Source of the DNA: Effrenium voratum
Lineage: Eukaryota; Sar; Dinophyceae; Suessiales; Symbiodiniaceae
Assembly (NCBI GenBank): GCA_963377175.1
Contig: CAUJNA010001428.1
Coordinates: 16,221-80,220, forward strand
Length of the DNA stretch: 64,000 bases
Direction of reading: 5' to 3'
Of this stretch, positions 35,100 to 63,740 are shown piece by piece. Numbering within the stretch: the stretch's first letter is position 1; each line of letters opens with the position of its first letter. Under the pieces are notes generated by a model. The model did not search any database and was not told the origin of the DNA. It saw only the letters and a list, made by a program, of their open reading frames with translations. Position numbers and translations under genes: made by a program.

Positions 35100-36062
35100 G
35101 GTCCGTTGACATATGCTGAAGCAGCATATGAGTCTCTGCCAATATCATCGCTGGTCTGCTGCTATGAGTGCAACCATGGCAACCCAAATTGCACACCAAA
35201 TCCGGCGGGACAACCATTTTTCCCATATGCTAAATACATTCAATGTGTATTATCCTTTAATCAACCAGCAAAGAATCCGCCAGGGATGCATACGCTTTCT
35301 TGTCCCCACACCTCCATTGAACATTCAGGAAAGTAAACAGCAGGGTTCTCAACCAAATCTTTGGTTTGCTTTCTTTTGAACAGCATGTTCAGAGTGATTT
35401 TGAGCTTTTTTTCACGATGAAGAGCCAGTCTCAGGCTTGGCAAAGCTCGGTGCAAAGAAATTCTACCCATGAAGCTTTAAGGATCTTTTGGGGATCCTGT
35501 ACGAATAGGGGCCGGGACGCCTCACATCGCGGATAAGTTAAGTTTTCAACAGTATCCTTTCGGAGTAGGGTTAGGATTTAGTGAATTTAGTGCTTCCGCT
35601 TCAGAAAAGTACAGGGAAGCTCTTTTACTGAGGAACCTGGGGTGAGTGACTCTTGCTGACGCCTGGTGGGTTGGGCCAACCCCCTCTTCGTTACCGTCTG
35701 AAGGGATACCATAATTTTGAGACTTGTTGCCCAGCCCGTTTTGACCAGAGCAAAACAGAGATCACCATTTTGGTGTATCGGTTCAATTGGACAATCCACG
35801 AAACCCAGATGATATGCAAGCCAAGGACAAGCCCCTACAAAGCAGCCTCCCTTGGAGGTCCATGAGTTGGGTTACGTGGCATGTACTGTACGCCCAGGGT
35901 TTTCTGGTGTTAATTTTATTTTTTTCCCGCAGCCATTTAGAGGCAGCCATTTAGAGGGTGATTTTGAGTGGAGTCCGGTTCCCGACTGCAAATTGTCACC
36001 TCCGAGAGTCAACCCCCAATAGTCCAACCCAAGGATTTGCAAGTGATCAAGCCCAAAGCGGA

Positions 36063-51672
<15,610 letters not shown>

Positions 51673-54371
51673 ACCACCCCACGATCCCCTTAAAAAGGGA
51701 AACCGAAATGAGATCATTGAAACAATCGGGGTGTTCACAATATAACAAGGGGTTGGGCCAAGCCTAGGGGTATGTGATAAATATCGCATAGGACCCTAAG
51801 TCCTAGGGTTCCAAAGCACCTTGGTTGCCAAGTTGTTTAGCCTTTTTGTTTGGATTTGGTGGTTTTCCTCGGTTACTTGCAAGCCGAAGCACGATTTTTG
51901 TTTGAGGGCATCGTTTTGGGGATGGTAGCGTCATGCATGAAAGCATAGGTGTCCTTTTGGTGAGTTTTTGGTTCCACTGGTTTCAGTTTGGCTCTAATCA
52001 TTTGCCAGTGCCACCTGTTTCCAAAGGTCCCCTAGGGATCGAAGTTGGTGACCGAGGTTTTGCCATTTTGTTTGGATATGGTGGTTTCCTTGGTTACCTA
52101 CTATAGCCAACAGGGGGTTCGGGACTTACCGTTTTGAGAGAAGAGGGTGCGTGCGTCACGCCATGTTTGGTGGGAGTGTAGGCGCCTGTTGAGCCTTTGC
52201 ACAGCCCATGCATATATCAGGTTGAGTTCGGGGACACCCGAAGGCCCCTTGTGACCCTTGTGTGGCTTTCCGTACATAACGCCGTCTGGTGGATTCCTGG
52301 GTCTCTGCCTGAGAGTTCTAGGGAGGCTATTCATCAGGGGTCTGATCAATCAGGAGGGAGTATCGGTTTTGCCGTGATCAGTCCTTCAACAGTTCCCATT
52401 CACTCCCCGCCCCTCAAACACACGCACATCCGAGTGTTGATTCTTCTATCTCATTCCCCAGTGGTGATCGTTTGTTTCCCGTGAGCTTGCTTGATTCGGT
52501 TTTGACCGAAGCATGAGAAATTGTTTCCCTGCAAGGGCGGGGATGTCAACGGGGGCCCTTAACTCACATTACCAATCCACCACCGGAAATCCGACTTGAT
52601 ATTAAACAAGCTATATAAAATAGTGTCATCACATGCCCGCGGTTTCCTTTTGCCTTTCCAACAAAAAGAGTGCCGCCCCATTTCCGAGACTCCTCTAGGC
52701 AGTTTACAGTGCCGCGAGGTGAAGATCCAGAACGATCGCATGATGAAGTGAGCGATCAACTCACATTGCAGGGCTAAAGGGCCCGGCGAGTGGTCCCTTG
52801 TTTGTGGGGTCGCACCGCCTGGAAATCTGGTGCGATTGAAAGCCCTATCAGCCATTTTTTTTTTTTTTGCAAGATCCTGACCAAATATCAAGCAACCAGC
52901 AGTAGTCGTATGCCTTCTAACATGGCCCAACTCCAAACAAGCCATTGCATCGGTTGCATTCGACCACGTTACTACCAACAAAGATTACTTCGAAGGGAGC
53001 CTTGTCGACAGTTTCTCATGATGTGTCCGGCAGAGACCATGGCACCAGAAGACTCGCCCGGCTAGCGCTGCTTGGCTTGTCTATTTTCGACCTCCACGCC
53101 ATGAGGCATGCCACCCTAAGGGAACATGTCTTCAAGGGAACATGCCCGGGGGCCCACAGAAGATTCGAGGATGGCTGGAGGTCCCTTGCATTTTTTGACT
53201 TGGGCTCAGCCAATATTTTCCATGCCTGATCTCACTCCAACCGCAGAAGACGGAAGAAGGACACGGAGCTGGTGGATAAGGGACTTGCAGTCCGGCGTGT
53301 TGGATCCAAATTGTGATTTAAAAAAACAAAAAAAAAACACGGCGAACCAAGCGCCGCGTCAACTGCGCGAATCAACTTTGTCCCACACTTCAACGCATTC
53401 CAAACCATCCAGAAGCCACCCTCCAACGAAACTCTCAAACCCACCCTAAACCTACTAAATCAACCCTGAACCCACCCCAAACCAACCCACACCGATTCTC
53501 ACCCACCCTCACCGGACCTTGCCGAGTCCAGACGAACTACCCTTGTTGGGGTTGCTTCAACGAAAACCAGCAAACACCAAAATACCTGCAGCTTCAAACG
53601 ACTAGAAAAAAGTAGGTGTTTTGGTCATTGTCTTGCTTTTGCATGTTTCGTCTCGTTTTTACCGCAAAACGACTAAGACGCCTAGAAATTTGAATTATTG
53701 GGTGTTTCCTTCTTGCACAGGGCGTTCTCTCTCATTCAGCTTGATATTGCCCACTACACCAGATGTTCGAATCTTCAGAAACTTCTAAACACTTCGAATC
53801 CTTCCCTCCATCAACACCCTTCAATCCTAGCTGTGCGGGGAGTGGTGCGCAAATCGGAGCAAGTTTAGTCTAAACATGCTTCGAGTGAGAAACGCACTTT
53901 GTTCGTACCAGTTTTGGCCGCAAAACGAGCGCAAAAACCCGCAAAACACCCGCAACAACCCGCAAACGAGCGCAAAACCCAAAAAGTGGGTCAATTGGGG
54001 TTGTTTCATGCACTGCCCGCTCAAAAGCATGCCCTGATTGGGCACCGATGTAGGGTCATGCTTGCAACGGTAAATGCAAGCACCGAGAAAGGAAACTATA
54101 TTGATATGAGGTCAGATCTTGTTGGCTCAAATATCCTCCCAAACGGCCAGCAGCACGTTAGACGCCGGCCTTCGTACTAGTTTTCCAGCGGTTCGTACTA
54201 GAACCCCCAGTTTTCCTCCAATCGTACCCATTACCCAAAACGCCCAGAAATTTCTGGGTGTTTGAATCTCCAGGTATAGTTTTTCGGGCTGCGCTTTACG
54301 ACAGATTCTCTATTTTTTTTAATTGTGTCTCCCTCACGCCCTTCAAACCCGCCCCTTTCCTGCCGTCGCAG
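51673..54371. other. Intergenic stretch
   Basis: Contains a C-rich telomere-like tract (53401-53520) and a run of CGCAAAACACCCGCAA-like words at about 53920-53985. No codon-biased exon seen. Confidence 0.5.
53401..53520. repeat. Degenerate CCCTAAA-like tract
   Basis: Words CCCACCCTAAACC, CAACCCTGAACCCACC and CCCAAACCAACCC in series. They look like decayed complement-strand telomere repeats. Confidence 0.45.
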
Positions 54372-54407
54372 GCCAGCGACCTGGAGCTGCAGATCAAGGA
54401 GGGCCGA
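54372..54407 (+). CDS. Exon candidate, downstream unrecognised gene
   Basis: Acceptor GTCGCAG; reads ASDLELQIKEGR. It may end earlier at AAG|GAGGGC. Phase 0 at both ends. Confidence 0.45.
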
Positions 54408-55542
54408 GCATCGATGCGACGAGCGCAAAGCCCAAGGGGTGACGTGAGACCATTTATTGGGGAATTACCACCCTTTGCGGAGGTTCCCAGTTGTTGGCAA
54501 GTTACAGGTCAATCTAAAGGGTCTTTGTTTTGCAACCTTGGTTGGCCATTGGGAAGGTTCGTTGCGAAGCAATGCCCTTTTTGGAGGTTGTAAATGATGA
54601 TAACTTGCACGAATCCTGATGCTTCACTACTTTGCCACTCGGAGTTTCTGAAAGGCAGGTCGGCTGTCTTCCATTCACCAAGTGGGGGCCAGATGTTGAG
54701 CTTTTGTTAACTTTGCAACGATGCACCATCATCCACGGTTTCTGGCTTGGGGTGCATCAGTCTCGTGGACACGCATGCAATTTCTGAGGATCCGGCTTCC
54801 GTTTTCCTGGGTTTTATCTCCTGGGCTGATGCAAGCCTTCAACATATCACAAGACCGTGTTGTGAAACCCATGGACCCATTTTGTGAGCATCTCATAGCC
54901 CATTGTGCCTGCTCAAGACCTGGCTATCTTTGGGATGATCAGGAGGATTTCGGGCAAGCTGGATCAATTCTCCAAGCCACGTCTCCTTTCACCCATTGAG
55001 AGTTGGCCCCTGCGGGAGGAGATGTCCCCCAAAGACCTGGTTGGCCCCTGGGTTGAAGTCAGTTTCCTTTGGGTTTGAAATGTCGAGAGGGTTGTTGTAG
55101 TGATCGACCTCTGTTTGACCATGCGCACTTGCAGCCGCGAAACCATGTAGGGTTGGGCAGCTGGCCCCTTGAAGGGAAACGAAAAAGGGTAAAGCACTGG
55201 TGTTTGAATTGTTTTAAACGGGGGGTTTGCCCTGTGCCAAACCCCACTACAAGGTGTCCCAGCCAGGCAAACACTCAGGCAAAGGCTTGGCATGCACCAC
55301 CCACACGGGAGTACATGTCAAGTGTGACCTGTTCCTTTCTTCAGCAAATGCTCGTTTGTTTGCTTGATGCATTTCAATCCAAGAGGTTTGCCAACCCCCA
55401 AGCCACTGCCCCCTAAAAAACTGGTTGGTTGATACTCCTTTGCTTTTTTTAACACATATATATATATATATAAACTGCTTTGGACTCGTTTAGTGCAAAA
55501 ACACCACATATTTCATGTGGTGTTGTTTGTGCATGGTGTCAG

Positions 55543-55581
55543 GACCTGCGGTCAGACCTCGGGGAGATCCTTACGCTGAAG
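55543..55581 (+). CDS. Exon candidate, downstream unrecognised gene
   Basis: Acceptor GTGTCAG; DLRSDLGEILTLK, then AAG|GCTGGC. Helical, with leucine spacing like the previous candidate. Confidence 0.45.
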
Positions 55582-56984
55582 GCTGGCCGAGAAAAGGGGG
55601 GCGCTTTCTTTTGCTTCTCATGAAGGCAACCACAAAAGGACAGACACGTCTTTGTTTTGCTTGGTTTTGGTTGTGTTTGATAGGTTGGACGATATTGGTC
55701 TTTTTCAGGCACTTACCAGGCCCGCAGGAAAGCACCTCGTCTTGACACGTGTGTTGGAAATCGCTTTTTGTTGAACGCGGGGAAACGTTACCAACCCTAG
55801 ACCCACAATAATCCAACCCAAAGCAAAAGCAACAATAAGCCCATCCTGAGTTCGGTGCATGTGTTCGAACATGAGCCAAACTTGGTGTTGGAAATTGATC
55901 CCCCTTCCGGTCCATAGCCGCTTCAATTTGCATCGGCGCTTTGCATTTATGTCCAGCACTTTGCATTTAGTTCCGACTTTTATTAATCAAAATGCGAAAT
56001 TTGTAAATGGCGTTGTATTATATGCCACCTGGACTTAAAGGGCAGTTGAACTGGTCATGACTAGTATGTCATTACTGGCCAGATGGGTGACCAGGTATCG
56101 CGCCAGAAAGAGGAAGATAGTCTTGCCACAGAGCGGAAACCTTGTTTTGTCACTTGTGCGGTTGCTATCGCAGATCCAGGGGCGTGCCATAACTTCCATC
56201 TATTTTGAGCATGCTCACCGACTCAGTGGTAAGCGTGCTCGCCCATGACTGAAGATCGCAGAGAGATTCCTTGAATATGGCTAGTCAAAAAAATGCATCA
56301 CATAAGTGCAGATGTATGTGTGTTGATTTATGTACATATATGTCTTTATGTTGACAACATCGTGCACAGGTCTTTGAAGGCAGGCTCTGCAATGTTCACG
56401 CAATGCCCTATGCGCAATGGATTGTTTGCGTGCTAAATAACCCGCAAACAATTATATAAGGAGATGGCTAGTTTGCGATAGTTTCCAGACTTTGTGCCTG
56501 ACACCCATTGCAAAGGACATCTTGGAATCCTTAGTTCGGGTTTCGTGAGTTGTAGTCATTGGCCAAGAGTCGCCCAATGAACCCCAATGGAAGGATGGAC
56601 CATTGTGGGCAATGGGGGTTTTGGGCCCATTTCTGTGATACCAAGAAATCCCCCTTTAAACGGACCAAGTAGTCTTGAGGATGGGAATCCCGGTAAACAG
56701 TTGTTGTCCACAAGGCCACTGTTTCAATCTGGTGGACAACTGGAATTTTCCGGGTGGCTTGTTTAACCAGCTTCCCAAATGCTTTGGACTCCCCGTCCTC
56801 TTGGATTCCACAAAGCGGCTTGGGAATTCCGAAGGTGAAGCCCCGCCTGGCTTCGCTGGAGCGGGAGGCGAGGCCAAACCCCGAGACCTCATCAAGCACC
56901 AAACACGAGCAGGCTTCTTTTTGTCTGGGGAGTTGGACTTTGTTTGATTCAGTGTTTGCATTGGGTTGTATTGTGTTGTGTTGT

Positions 56985-57090
56985 GTTTGTTTCCATTAGT
57001 TTGTTTCCATTTGTTTGTTCTAATGTGTTTGTTTCCATTTGTTTTCCGTTTGTTTCCATTTTGTGTTCGTTTGTTTCCATTTGTTCCAGT
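56985..57090. repeat. GTTTGTTTCCATTT degenerate repeat
   Basis: The word TTTGTTTCCATT recurs about four times at irregular spacing of 19-35 bases, with partial copies between. Confidence 0.6.
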
Positions 57091-57773
57091 TCGACTTGCT
57101 CTTTTTATTTTGGTGGGAAGAGGATGGAGGGGCATTGCGTTGCGCGCTTGTTTGTTTTCAGGTCGGTGACTTGCTCTAGGGCCTTTTGTTTGCTGTGTCT
57201 CGTTGAGTGCTTTTGGTTGGGCGTTTATTTTGCGCTGTTTGATGGTGAGTGTTCAAGCCGGCGGTGTTTTGTTACGGGCGTTTTTGCAAGCCGTGTTGGC
57301 TTGCATTCAAGCCGGCCACTGTTGGTGGCCTTGGCTTGCCTTTGATTTGGCTGTGGAAGCGAAACACTGGTCGCATGCAGATATCAGCCACTAGGCCTTT
57401 AGGCTGGCTGACATGAGGGCTCTGGCTCTTGCATTTGTGGGGATGAGGCAGCTCGTGGATCAAAAGGGACCCTTGGACAAGGCATTGATTTCAGAAGTAC
57501 GAAGTGCAGGAGAAGCCCCATGGCCTTTGAAACAGGTTTTGGAAGCCTTTTTTCTTCCGCGGGCCCCTCCAAAAGCCAAAAGTACCCACAGATTTGTGAT
57601 TTTGTCAGCTGATGTTGGAGCGCGACCACACGCGGATAGAATCCCAATGTCTCCCCTGATTTTCTCACACATAATCCTGGAAGCAAGGCCGTGGGGCCTT
57701 TTTGTTCGGGGTGGCTGTCGGGATCAGGGGGCTAGACGGCCAGGCTGAGTGGCAAAGGGTCCTTTAACGCAAG

Positions 57774-57899
57774 GCAAGCGATGTGCGACGGCGTTTGCTG
57801 CCGCTGCCCACTTGCGCTGTGGCCGGGGAGGCACGCGAGCGCGTGGCGTGGAGGGTGAGCGTGCACGTCAGCTCGTACAACCCCTGCGAGCAGCTGCGG
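57774..57899 (+). CDS. Exon candidate, downstream unrecognised gene
   Basis: Acceptor CGCAAG; reads RRRLLPLPTCAVAGEARERV and AWRVSVHVSSYNPCEQLR with strong codon bias, then a GT donor. The second part looks like alternating strands; family unknown. Confidence 0.6.
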
Positions 57900-58403
57900 G
57901 TGTTTAAACGTCCTTCAAAGAGGACATCAGAACTGACTTGGCCATACGAGCGCGTCGAAAGGAAGCATCCAATTAGTCCCATGTTGCTAGCATAACCAAA
58001 GAAGTTGCTTTCTGTGCATGAGAAACAAAGTGCCAACAGGTCCAGGTTAATGCGGCTCATTGCTTGGGCCATTGTCGTGCTTGAATTGCAAATGATGAAT
58101 GGCTTGCTTTGCAAATAAGCCAAGCGTTGCCCAGCTTATACCCAATTGAGCGGTAGGTGATGATGTGCATCCTACCACCTGCTTGAGGAAGTTGGGTTGC
58201 TTGGCAAACAATTACAGTGAATATGTGTTGTCAAACCATTGTGTTCTTTCTTTGTTTGTTTTGTAGGACACATTTCTGCCGATGGAGGGCCATCTACCCC
58301 CTGTTGGGGTGATGCTTCCACTTTTCCACGAACAGGGGGACTGCTGTGAGAAGTCCGTTGACTGGTCGAAAACAAGGACTGCTTTGACCTCTCTCCCTCC
58401 CAG

Positions 58404-58454
58404 CACATGGGCAGCTGCCGCCGCCGCGTCACCTCGCCAGAGAGTTGGTGCAAG
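58404..58454 (+). CDS. Exon candidate, downstream unrecognised gene
   Basis: Acceptor TCCCAG; HMGSCRRRVTSPESWCK, then AAG|GCAGGG. The other frames stay open too; this one has the best codon bias. Confidence 0.45.
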
Positions 58455-58816
58455 GCAGGGCCTGGGGGCACGGGTGAGGTCTCAAGGCCCCAAGGAGGGT
58501 GGTGGGTTTTTCCTTTAGTGTCCCCTTCTAAACAGGCTACGAACAAAAACAGACACATAGGCACAGCCAAAATACTGAAGGAAGGAAAGAAGGGAACACC
58601 CCCGCAAATTGCCAGGAGTTCGGCTTGCTTGTAGTGGTGGGCCACTTTTCAAGCCCCCTCTCTCTGCTGGGTGTCCTCTCCAGAACCATCAAAAGATGAG
58701 TTTTTCATGACTGCCAGGCAAGCCAGACACTGCTGAGTTGAAACTTATCACAACGGGTGTCCCTTAGATTTTGGAAAAGGGGGCCGTTTAATGATGTTTT
58801 TCCTGGAAGTGTGTAG

Positions 58817-58864
58817 CTGGTACAAGGACACCTCAGGAAAGCGACCGTGCGTGCCTACCTCGAG
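58817..58864 (+). CDS. Exon candidate, downstream unrecognised gene
   Basis: Acceptor GTGTAG; LVQGHLRKATVRAYLE, then GAG|GTTTTT. Confidence 0.4.
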
Positions 58865-60544
58865 GTTTTTTGGGCATTTCAGCTGAAACTAGCCCCCCTC
58901 CAGTCGGTGTTTCCAGGGAAGCCGACAGGAAACTAGCCAGTTGTGTTTGGTTTGGGAGGGGTTGTCGGATTCCTCGTTCAGGATTTGCCTCCTTTGTGAC
59001 GCCTAAGAAGGCACTAAGGCACTAACTCCTAAGAAAGACGCATCCATATGACCAATAGCTCGTACATACAGATCATGTCGTGCGCTTATTTGTACTGGAA
59101 CCACGCTAGCAACGTGGAGTCATGCCCCGGCCAGGCCGTTTGTTGCATTGGAGGCTGAAGGCTTGGCTTCAATGCAGTCGAGTTGGGGGTCTGGAGGCCT
59201 CTCTGACTTCAGATGTGCTAAGCTTGAACCGGCCATTTTAGCTTAAGACAATCGTGCTGTCTAGACTACCGTGTTTGACAAATGCTTGGAAACACCCCCT
59301 AGAGTCATCGCTGTTTTTCTTGCAGGTGTTACACATACATATATATATATATTTATTATATGTAACATGTGCAGGCTTTTCCCAACACACCCATTTTCCG
59401 CCGTGTTTCAGCGAGTGTTGATCTTCGCAAACGCCGATTGCGATCTCCGACTTAATTTCGAAGGCCCTTGGCAAATGAGCTCTTGACGTTTTCAGCAGTT
59501 CGCGCACGACGCTGTGTTGGGCTGTTAAGACCTAGTGTTTGGTTGAAAGTAGTGTACCAGCGACAGTGGGCGGCAAAACCAAGAGAAACAAGACCACCAT
59601 TTCAGGGTCTATCTCAAGACCCGCGGACATCTGTCGTCCACTGTCTGGGAGACCCAAACAAACAGTGCAGATTGCGCGCGCGCGTGCGACGACACTGGGA
59701 CCTGCCAGGCAAAGAAGGACCTGCAAGATACTTCGGAGGCGCCCGGTCTCGAGCAGAGAACAGCGAGCGCAGCGGTGGAGTGTCTCCCTGGATGGACCTT
59801 CCATGATTCATTTGGCCAGGCAATGAAATGCATGTGTTCATGCCGATTTTGTTTAAAGTTACAACAAAGACTGGCATGTCCATATATGCGTGCAAGACTT
59901 CCATTGTTTGTCAGCTAAAGAAGGACTGAAGATGAAATACATGACGTTGATCAATGACACAGCCCCGGTATTTCCATCAGTCACTTCCAAAGTCCAAACT
60001 GTCAATCTATGTCATTATCTCTGTGACTCTGTGGCGTCGCATGGGGGAAGACGCATCTCCATTCTTTTTTCGCCGGCAGCCGAAGCCTGAAGCGCAGACC
60101 GCTGGGCCTGGGTTCCAAGTCCTTTGCTTGTCATGGGAAAGCTGCGCAACTTCTGTGGCTTTGGACCCAGTTTGTTTGACCAGAAAGGGGTTGACAAAAT
60201 CTGAACCCTTCTTGGTGACTGTCAAAGGCGACGCAACATGATGCTCGGGTCCAAAAAAAAGACCCTTTCTTTTGGCAGCATACCACATTATGCTTTTCTT
60301 GATTGTTCCTTTTACTTGGTTGTAGCAACAGCAAAGGCCTCCGAATGGGGGACGGGGCAAGTGGATTAGATGACCCCAAGAATCCACGATTCACAACAAC
60401 CAGATCTGACATTGTGGATTCCCACATTTGCTCCACTTGTCAGCTTTCTTGAGCGAGGAACGTTCGCCCCCGCTCGCCACTTTGCCCGAGCTCGCGCGAT
60501 TCCTTCGGTCGCGCGCGGCCGAAGCGCCCGTCCGTGGTGTGCAG
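58865..60544. other. Intron or non-coding stretch
   Basis: Has a (TA)n run at about 59337-59358. At about 59640-59800 there is a moderately coding-like + frame (RHWDLPGKEGPARYFGG) whose codon bias is too weak to accept. Confidence 0.4.
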
Positions 60545-60632
60545 CGGCGGAACGATGCCGCTGCTCGCCTCGGGCTTGGAGCGCGCGGCGCAGGCGCTCC
60601 GTGCGCAGCGCCTGGCGAGGGCAGCACCCGCG
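60545..60632 (+). CDS. Exon candidate, downstream unrecognised gene
   Basis: GC-rich. The frame with the strongest G/C third positions reads GGTMPLLASGLERAAQALRA then QRLARAAPA before a GT donor. The start does not fit the phase of the upstream candidates, so an exon is missing or this ATG begins a new gene. Confidence 0.45.
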
Positions 60633-61199
60633 GTGACGGCGGGAAGTTGGTGCCCTTTTGACAGGAGGGAAAACCCGGGCAAGCCGGTTTGGGGTGTATT
60701 TATATGATGTTTTTTTGTGCATAAGGTTCAATGAATGTGGGCCGGAATTCTGACACTGCCATGGTTGGGGCAAAGCTGAGGTAGAGGCCCTCGCTTAAAC
60801 ATCGTAGAGCCAATGTGTCAATTGTCTTGAAACACGGAACGGGATCGGGTGACGGTCTGCTTGTTTCATCCTGGCTGGGGGATGGGATCAGCCGGATTCG
60901 TTCATGCCAGCCCCTTCGCTGACTGGCGCCATGCCAAAGCAAGAAATACATTTTTTGGGATTCGCGGAGTCCCTATTTCAACTGCTTTCATGATTGAATC
61001 AGCTCACGTGGAGGGCGTGATGTCTAGGAAACTATTCCCGGCCCCCCTGAAGTATCGTATGCCAATGGTGCTCGCATGGACACTGGCGACCACCTTCTGG
61101 GGTAATTATTGGTTTCTTTGGTGTGGCTTGCAGAATCGACCCCCGATCAAAAAACTTTGTCCCGTTCTTTTTCCGGCAAGGACATACCTCCCCTCGGAG

Positions 61200-61251
61200 G
61201 GGATCGCGGGGCCCGACATGGCCGCGGACGTGGAGCTCATTGAACATGCAG
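61200..61251 (+). CDS. Exon candidate, downstream unrecognised gene
   Basis: Acceptor TCGGAG; GIAGPDMAADVELIEHA, ending in phase 1 at an AG|GC donor. It joins in phase with 61917 to give EHAGAASHAVGSD. Confidence 0.55.
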
Positions 61252-61738
61252 GCGGAGGAGCGGGGTTTCGCCTCTTACAATATTTAATGTGGGCCACAAC
61301 CAAAGCCGGGCTTCAAGCCAAGCTGGGATGTGTCTTCACAAACGAAACAATTTCACAGAACCTCCGGAAACACTGAGATTCCCCCAAAGGTGCCTTTTTG
61401 TTCTCCACATGGGGTGTCTTCCGGTTGTATGTAAGTTATGGACAGAGGAGCCAATAGCTGAGGTCCGAGAGGTTGTGCAGTCTTGAATGTGTTTTCATTG
61501 TTCCAGCCTAGAGGAGCCACGAACAACGCCTGGGTAAATTATGGATAGGAGGCAGTCCCATCCCCCTAGGGGTTTCACGTGAGCCAAAGGATTTGATTGT
61601 TAGGTGTTGGCGCCAATTCGCCAGCAAGCGAGCCGGAGAAAGAAGCCTTGAGGGCGAAAAGGGGAAATAGGTGTCAATGTGGTTTCAGAAAACCAAAGAA
61701 ACCATCAAGCATCGCTGTCTGGACTGTGCCAATTCGAG

Positions 61739-61912
61739 CAATCAAGCAAGCCAGCAAGCAGGCAGGCAGGCAGGCAAGCAAGCAACCACCCCACCCCACA
61801 CCCCACACCGCCCCACACCGCCCCACCCCGCCCCACCGCACCCCACCCCCATCCCCAAACCCCCACGCCTGCCCACCCACCTGCCCACCCACCCGCCCAC
61901 CCTCCCATGGGG
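61739..61912. repeat. AAGC/CAGG tetramers followed by C-rich CCCCACAC tract
   Basis: AAGCAAGC and GCAGGCAG repeats pass into about 110 bases of nearly pure C and A with single G, just upstream of the acceptor at 61916. Confidence 0.85.
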
Positions 61913-61916
61913 TTAG

Positions 61917-61972
61917 GAGCTGCGAGCCATGCGGTGGGCTCGGATCTGCTGACCGGGGTCATCACCGGCGCG
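61917..61972 (+). CDS. Exon candidate, downstream unrecognised gene
   Basis: Acceptor GGTTAG; AASHAVGSDLLTGVITGA, a small-residue hydrophobic helix. A GTGAGT donor at 61973 is canonical. A GC donor at 61968 would instead fit the phase of the next exon. Confidence 0.55.
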
Positions 61973-62849
61973 GTGAGTTCCCTCGTGTCCCCGGAGATGA
62001 GGTTACTGGAGCTTCAAGCTGGAGGCGAGACGGACTGGCCGTTTGCCCCCAACTGTCCCATTCCTCAGGCGCAGCCCAAAGAATGCCAGCATTCTAAAAA
62101 AGTCAGCAATTGATCCCCCCGCGTTTCCCTACCTCCCAACCTTTTCCTTCAACCCAACCCCCAGGCGATTTTGTCTCAAATCAGACGACCCCAAAATGGT
62201 TGGTTTTTTCTTCTGGTGTCCTTTAAAAGCAACAAGCAACTTCCTTTTCATTCTCCCTTTCCCTTCTTTTCTCCATTCCTTCCTTTCTTTTCTCATTTTC
62301 CTTTTCCGTTCCTTTGTCTCAAAAAGGAGACCCTTAAACAAAGTCAAAACAAGCCTCCAAAAGCTAATGATTTACATGTCACACCTAATTATTTGCATGT
62401 TATTTATTATGGCTATGAACTATATATATATATATAGATACACACATATGTTGTGGGCTGCGGCTTAGTCCAGACCCCCGATCCAGACCTAAACGCAGAT
62501 GATCCAGAGACGTCTGGACCACCGCGGAACAATCCATACCCGTCTTTTGAGCCATATATATATATATAGGTATACCCTTCCCTTTTGGGTTGGTTCAGCG
62601 GAAGCAAGAGCCCCACTTTTTGCTGGGGCCAAAGTTCCCATTTTTATATGCCCACATGGGTGTCGACTTGACGCCCCGCTCCTCTCGCGCTCCCATGGGT
62701 GGCTTCCACGGGACATACCCAAAAGCATCAACTCCCAATCTGGTCTTGGCACTGGACTTACACAAACAAAATCAGATTGTCTTGGGTTTTTGTGGAAGCT
62801 CCCAAAATGCGGGAGTTCCCTCACACATTTTTCGGTGTTCTGCTGCCAG

Positions 62850-63040
62850 GTTTCGTGGCAGCGGTGTCCCAGTGCGCCATCTTCGGCCTGGGCGCCTACC
62901 TCGCTGCGGGCCCCTGCCGCGGACTCTCCGAGGCCTTCAACGCCGCTGCGGAGAGCGTGCCGCTGCTCTCAGGGCGGAGCCTCCTGTCAAGGGCCTTCCA
63001 ACTGGTGGTGGGCGACCAGGCGCCGGAGATCCCAAGACAA
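62850..63040 (+). CDS. Large exon, unrecognised hydrophobic protein
   Basis: Acceptor TGCCAG; 191 bases with almost every codon ending in G or C. Reads FVAAVSQCAIFGLGAYLAAG (a possible membrane helix), then LSEAFNAAAESVPLLSG and FQLVVGDQAPEIPRQ, ending at GTGCGT. Small residues and two hydrophobic stretches suggest a membrane or membrane-associated protein. No family recognised, and the gene continues beyond this point. Confidence 0.65.
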
Positions 63041-63740
63041 GTGCGTATCACATATATATATATATACATGTACTTCTTTATTTGATGCACTTGGGTGCGT
63101 GTATGTGTGTGTGTCTGTTGGAGTTGGTGCCCTTCTTTGGTTGGAAGGCAAAACAAAATGAAAAGCACCTAGATGTCCTGCTATTGTGACACATACACAA
63201 GTCGGAAGGGATTGGACGTTTGTTTCTACTTTACTTGGTTGCTTAATCCCATCGTTTGGATCTCTGGTAAGTGTTGTTTGTGTTGATCTCATGTAATTTT
63301 GGTTTGTCGTCTTTCTTGGGTTTCCGTTCGTTGAAATGCATGTGTGCTATGTGTTTTGTCGTCGTTGCCGATAGTCGTCTTCGTCGTTGCCTTCCTTCTC
63401 GTCAAAGGTTTGAATCTAAAGCAATCATTTTGTTGAGGACCCTTGAACACAGTGTTTTTGCGGAATTGGGCTAGGTGATGTCATTTTGGTGATGGTTGTC
63501 TGCTGTCTCAGGATTCTGGCCATGGCCCACCAATGAATCAGAAATGTAAATATAAACATATATACATGCAGTTCATGAATCAACACATGGATTTGTCTCA
63601 AATAGGATGATCCACACAATGAATGATGTTCATTTTGTTTTTCTTAAACAGGTATCTTTAAAAAAGGCACACCTATATACACGTATACATGTACGCATAC
63701 GTTTGTTTCAGGGCGTCCATTTTGGCGTCCGTAGAGTCAG
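63041..63740. other. Intron or non-coding stretch
   Basis: TA-rich splice-proximal run at 63050-63066; no further exon seen. Confidence 0.4.

Noticed and set aside
59640..59806. Coding-like + frame with RHWDLPGKEGPARYFGG
   Set aside because: Third positions are often A, unlike the real exons, and the opposite strand is also open over the same bases.
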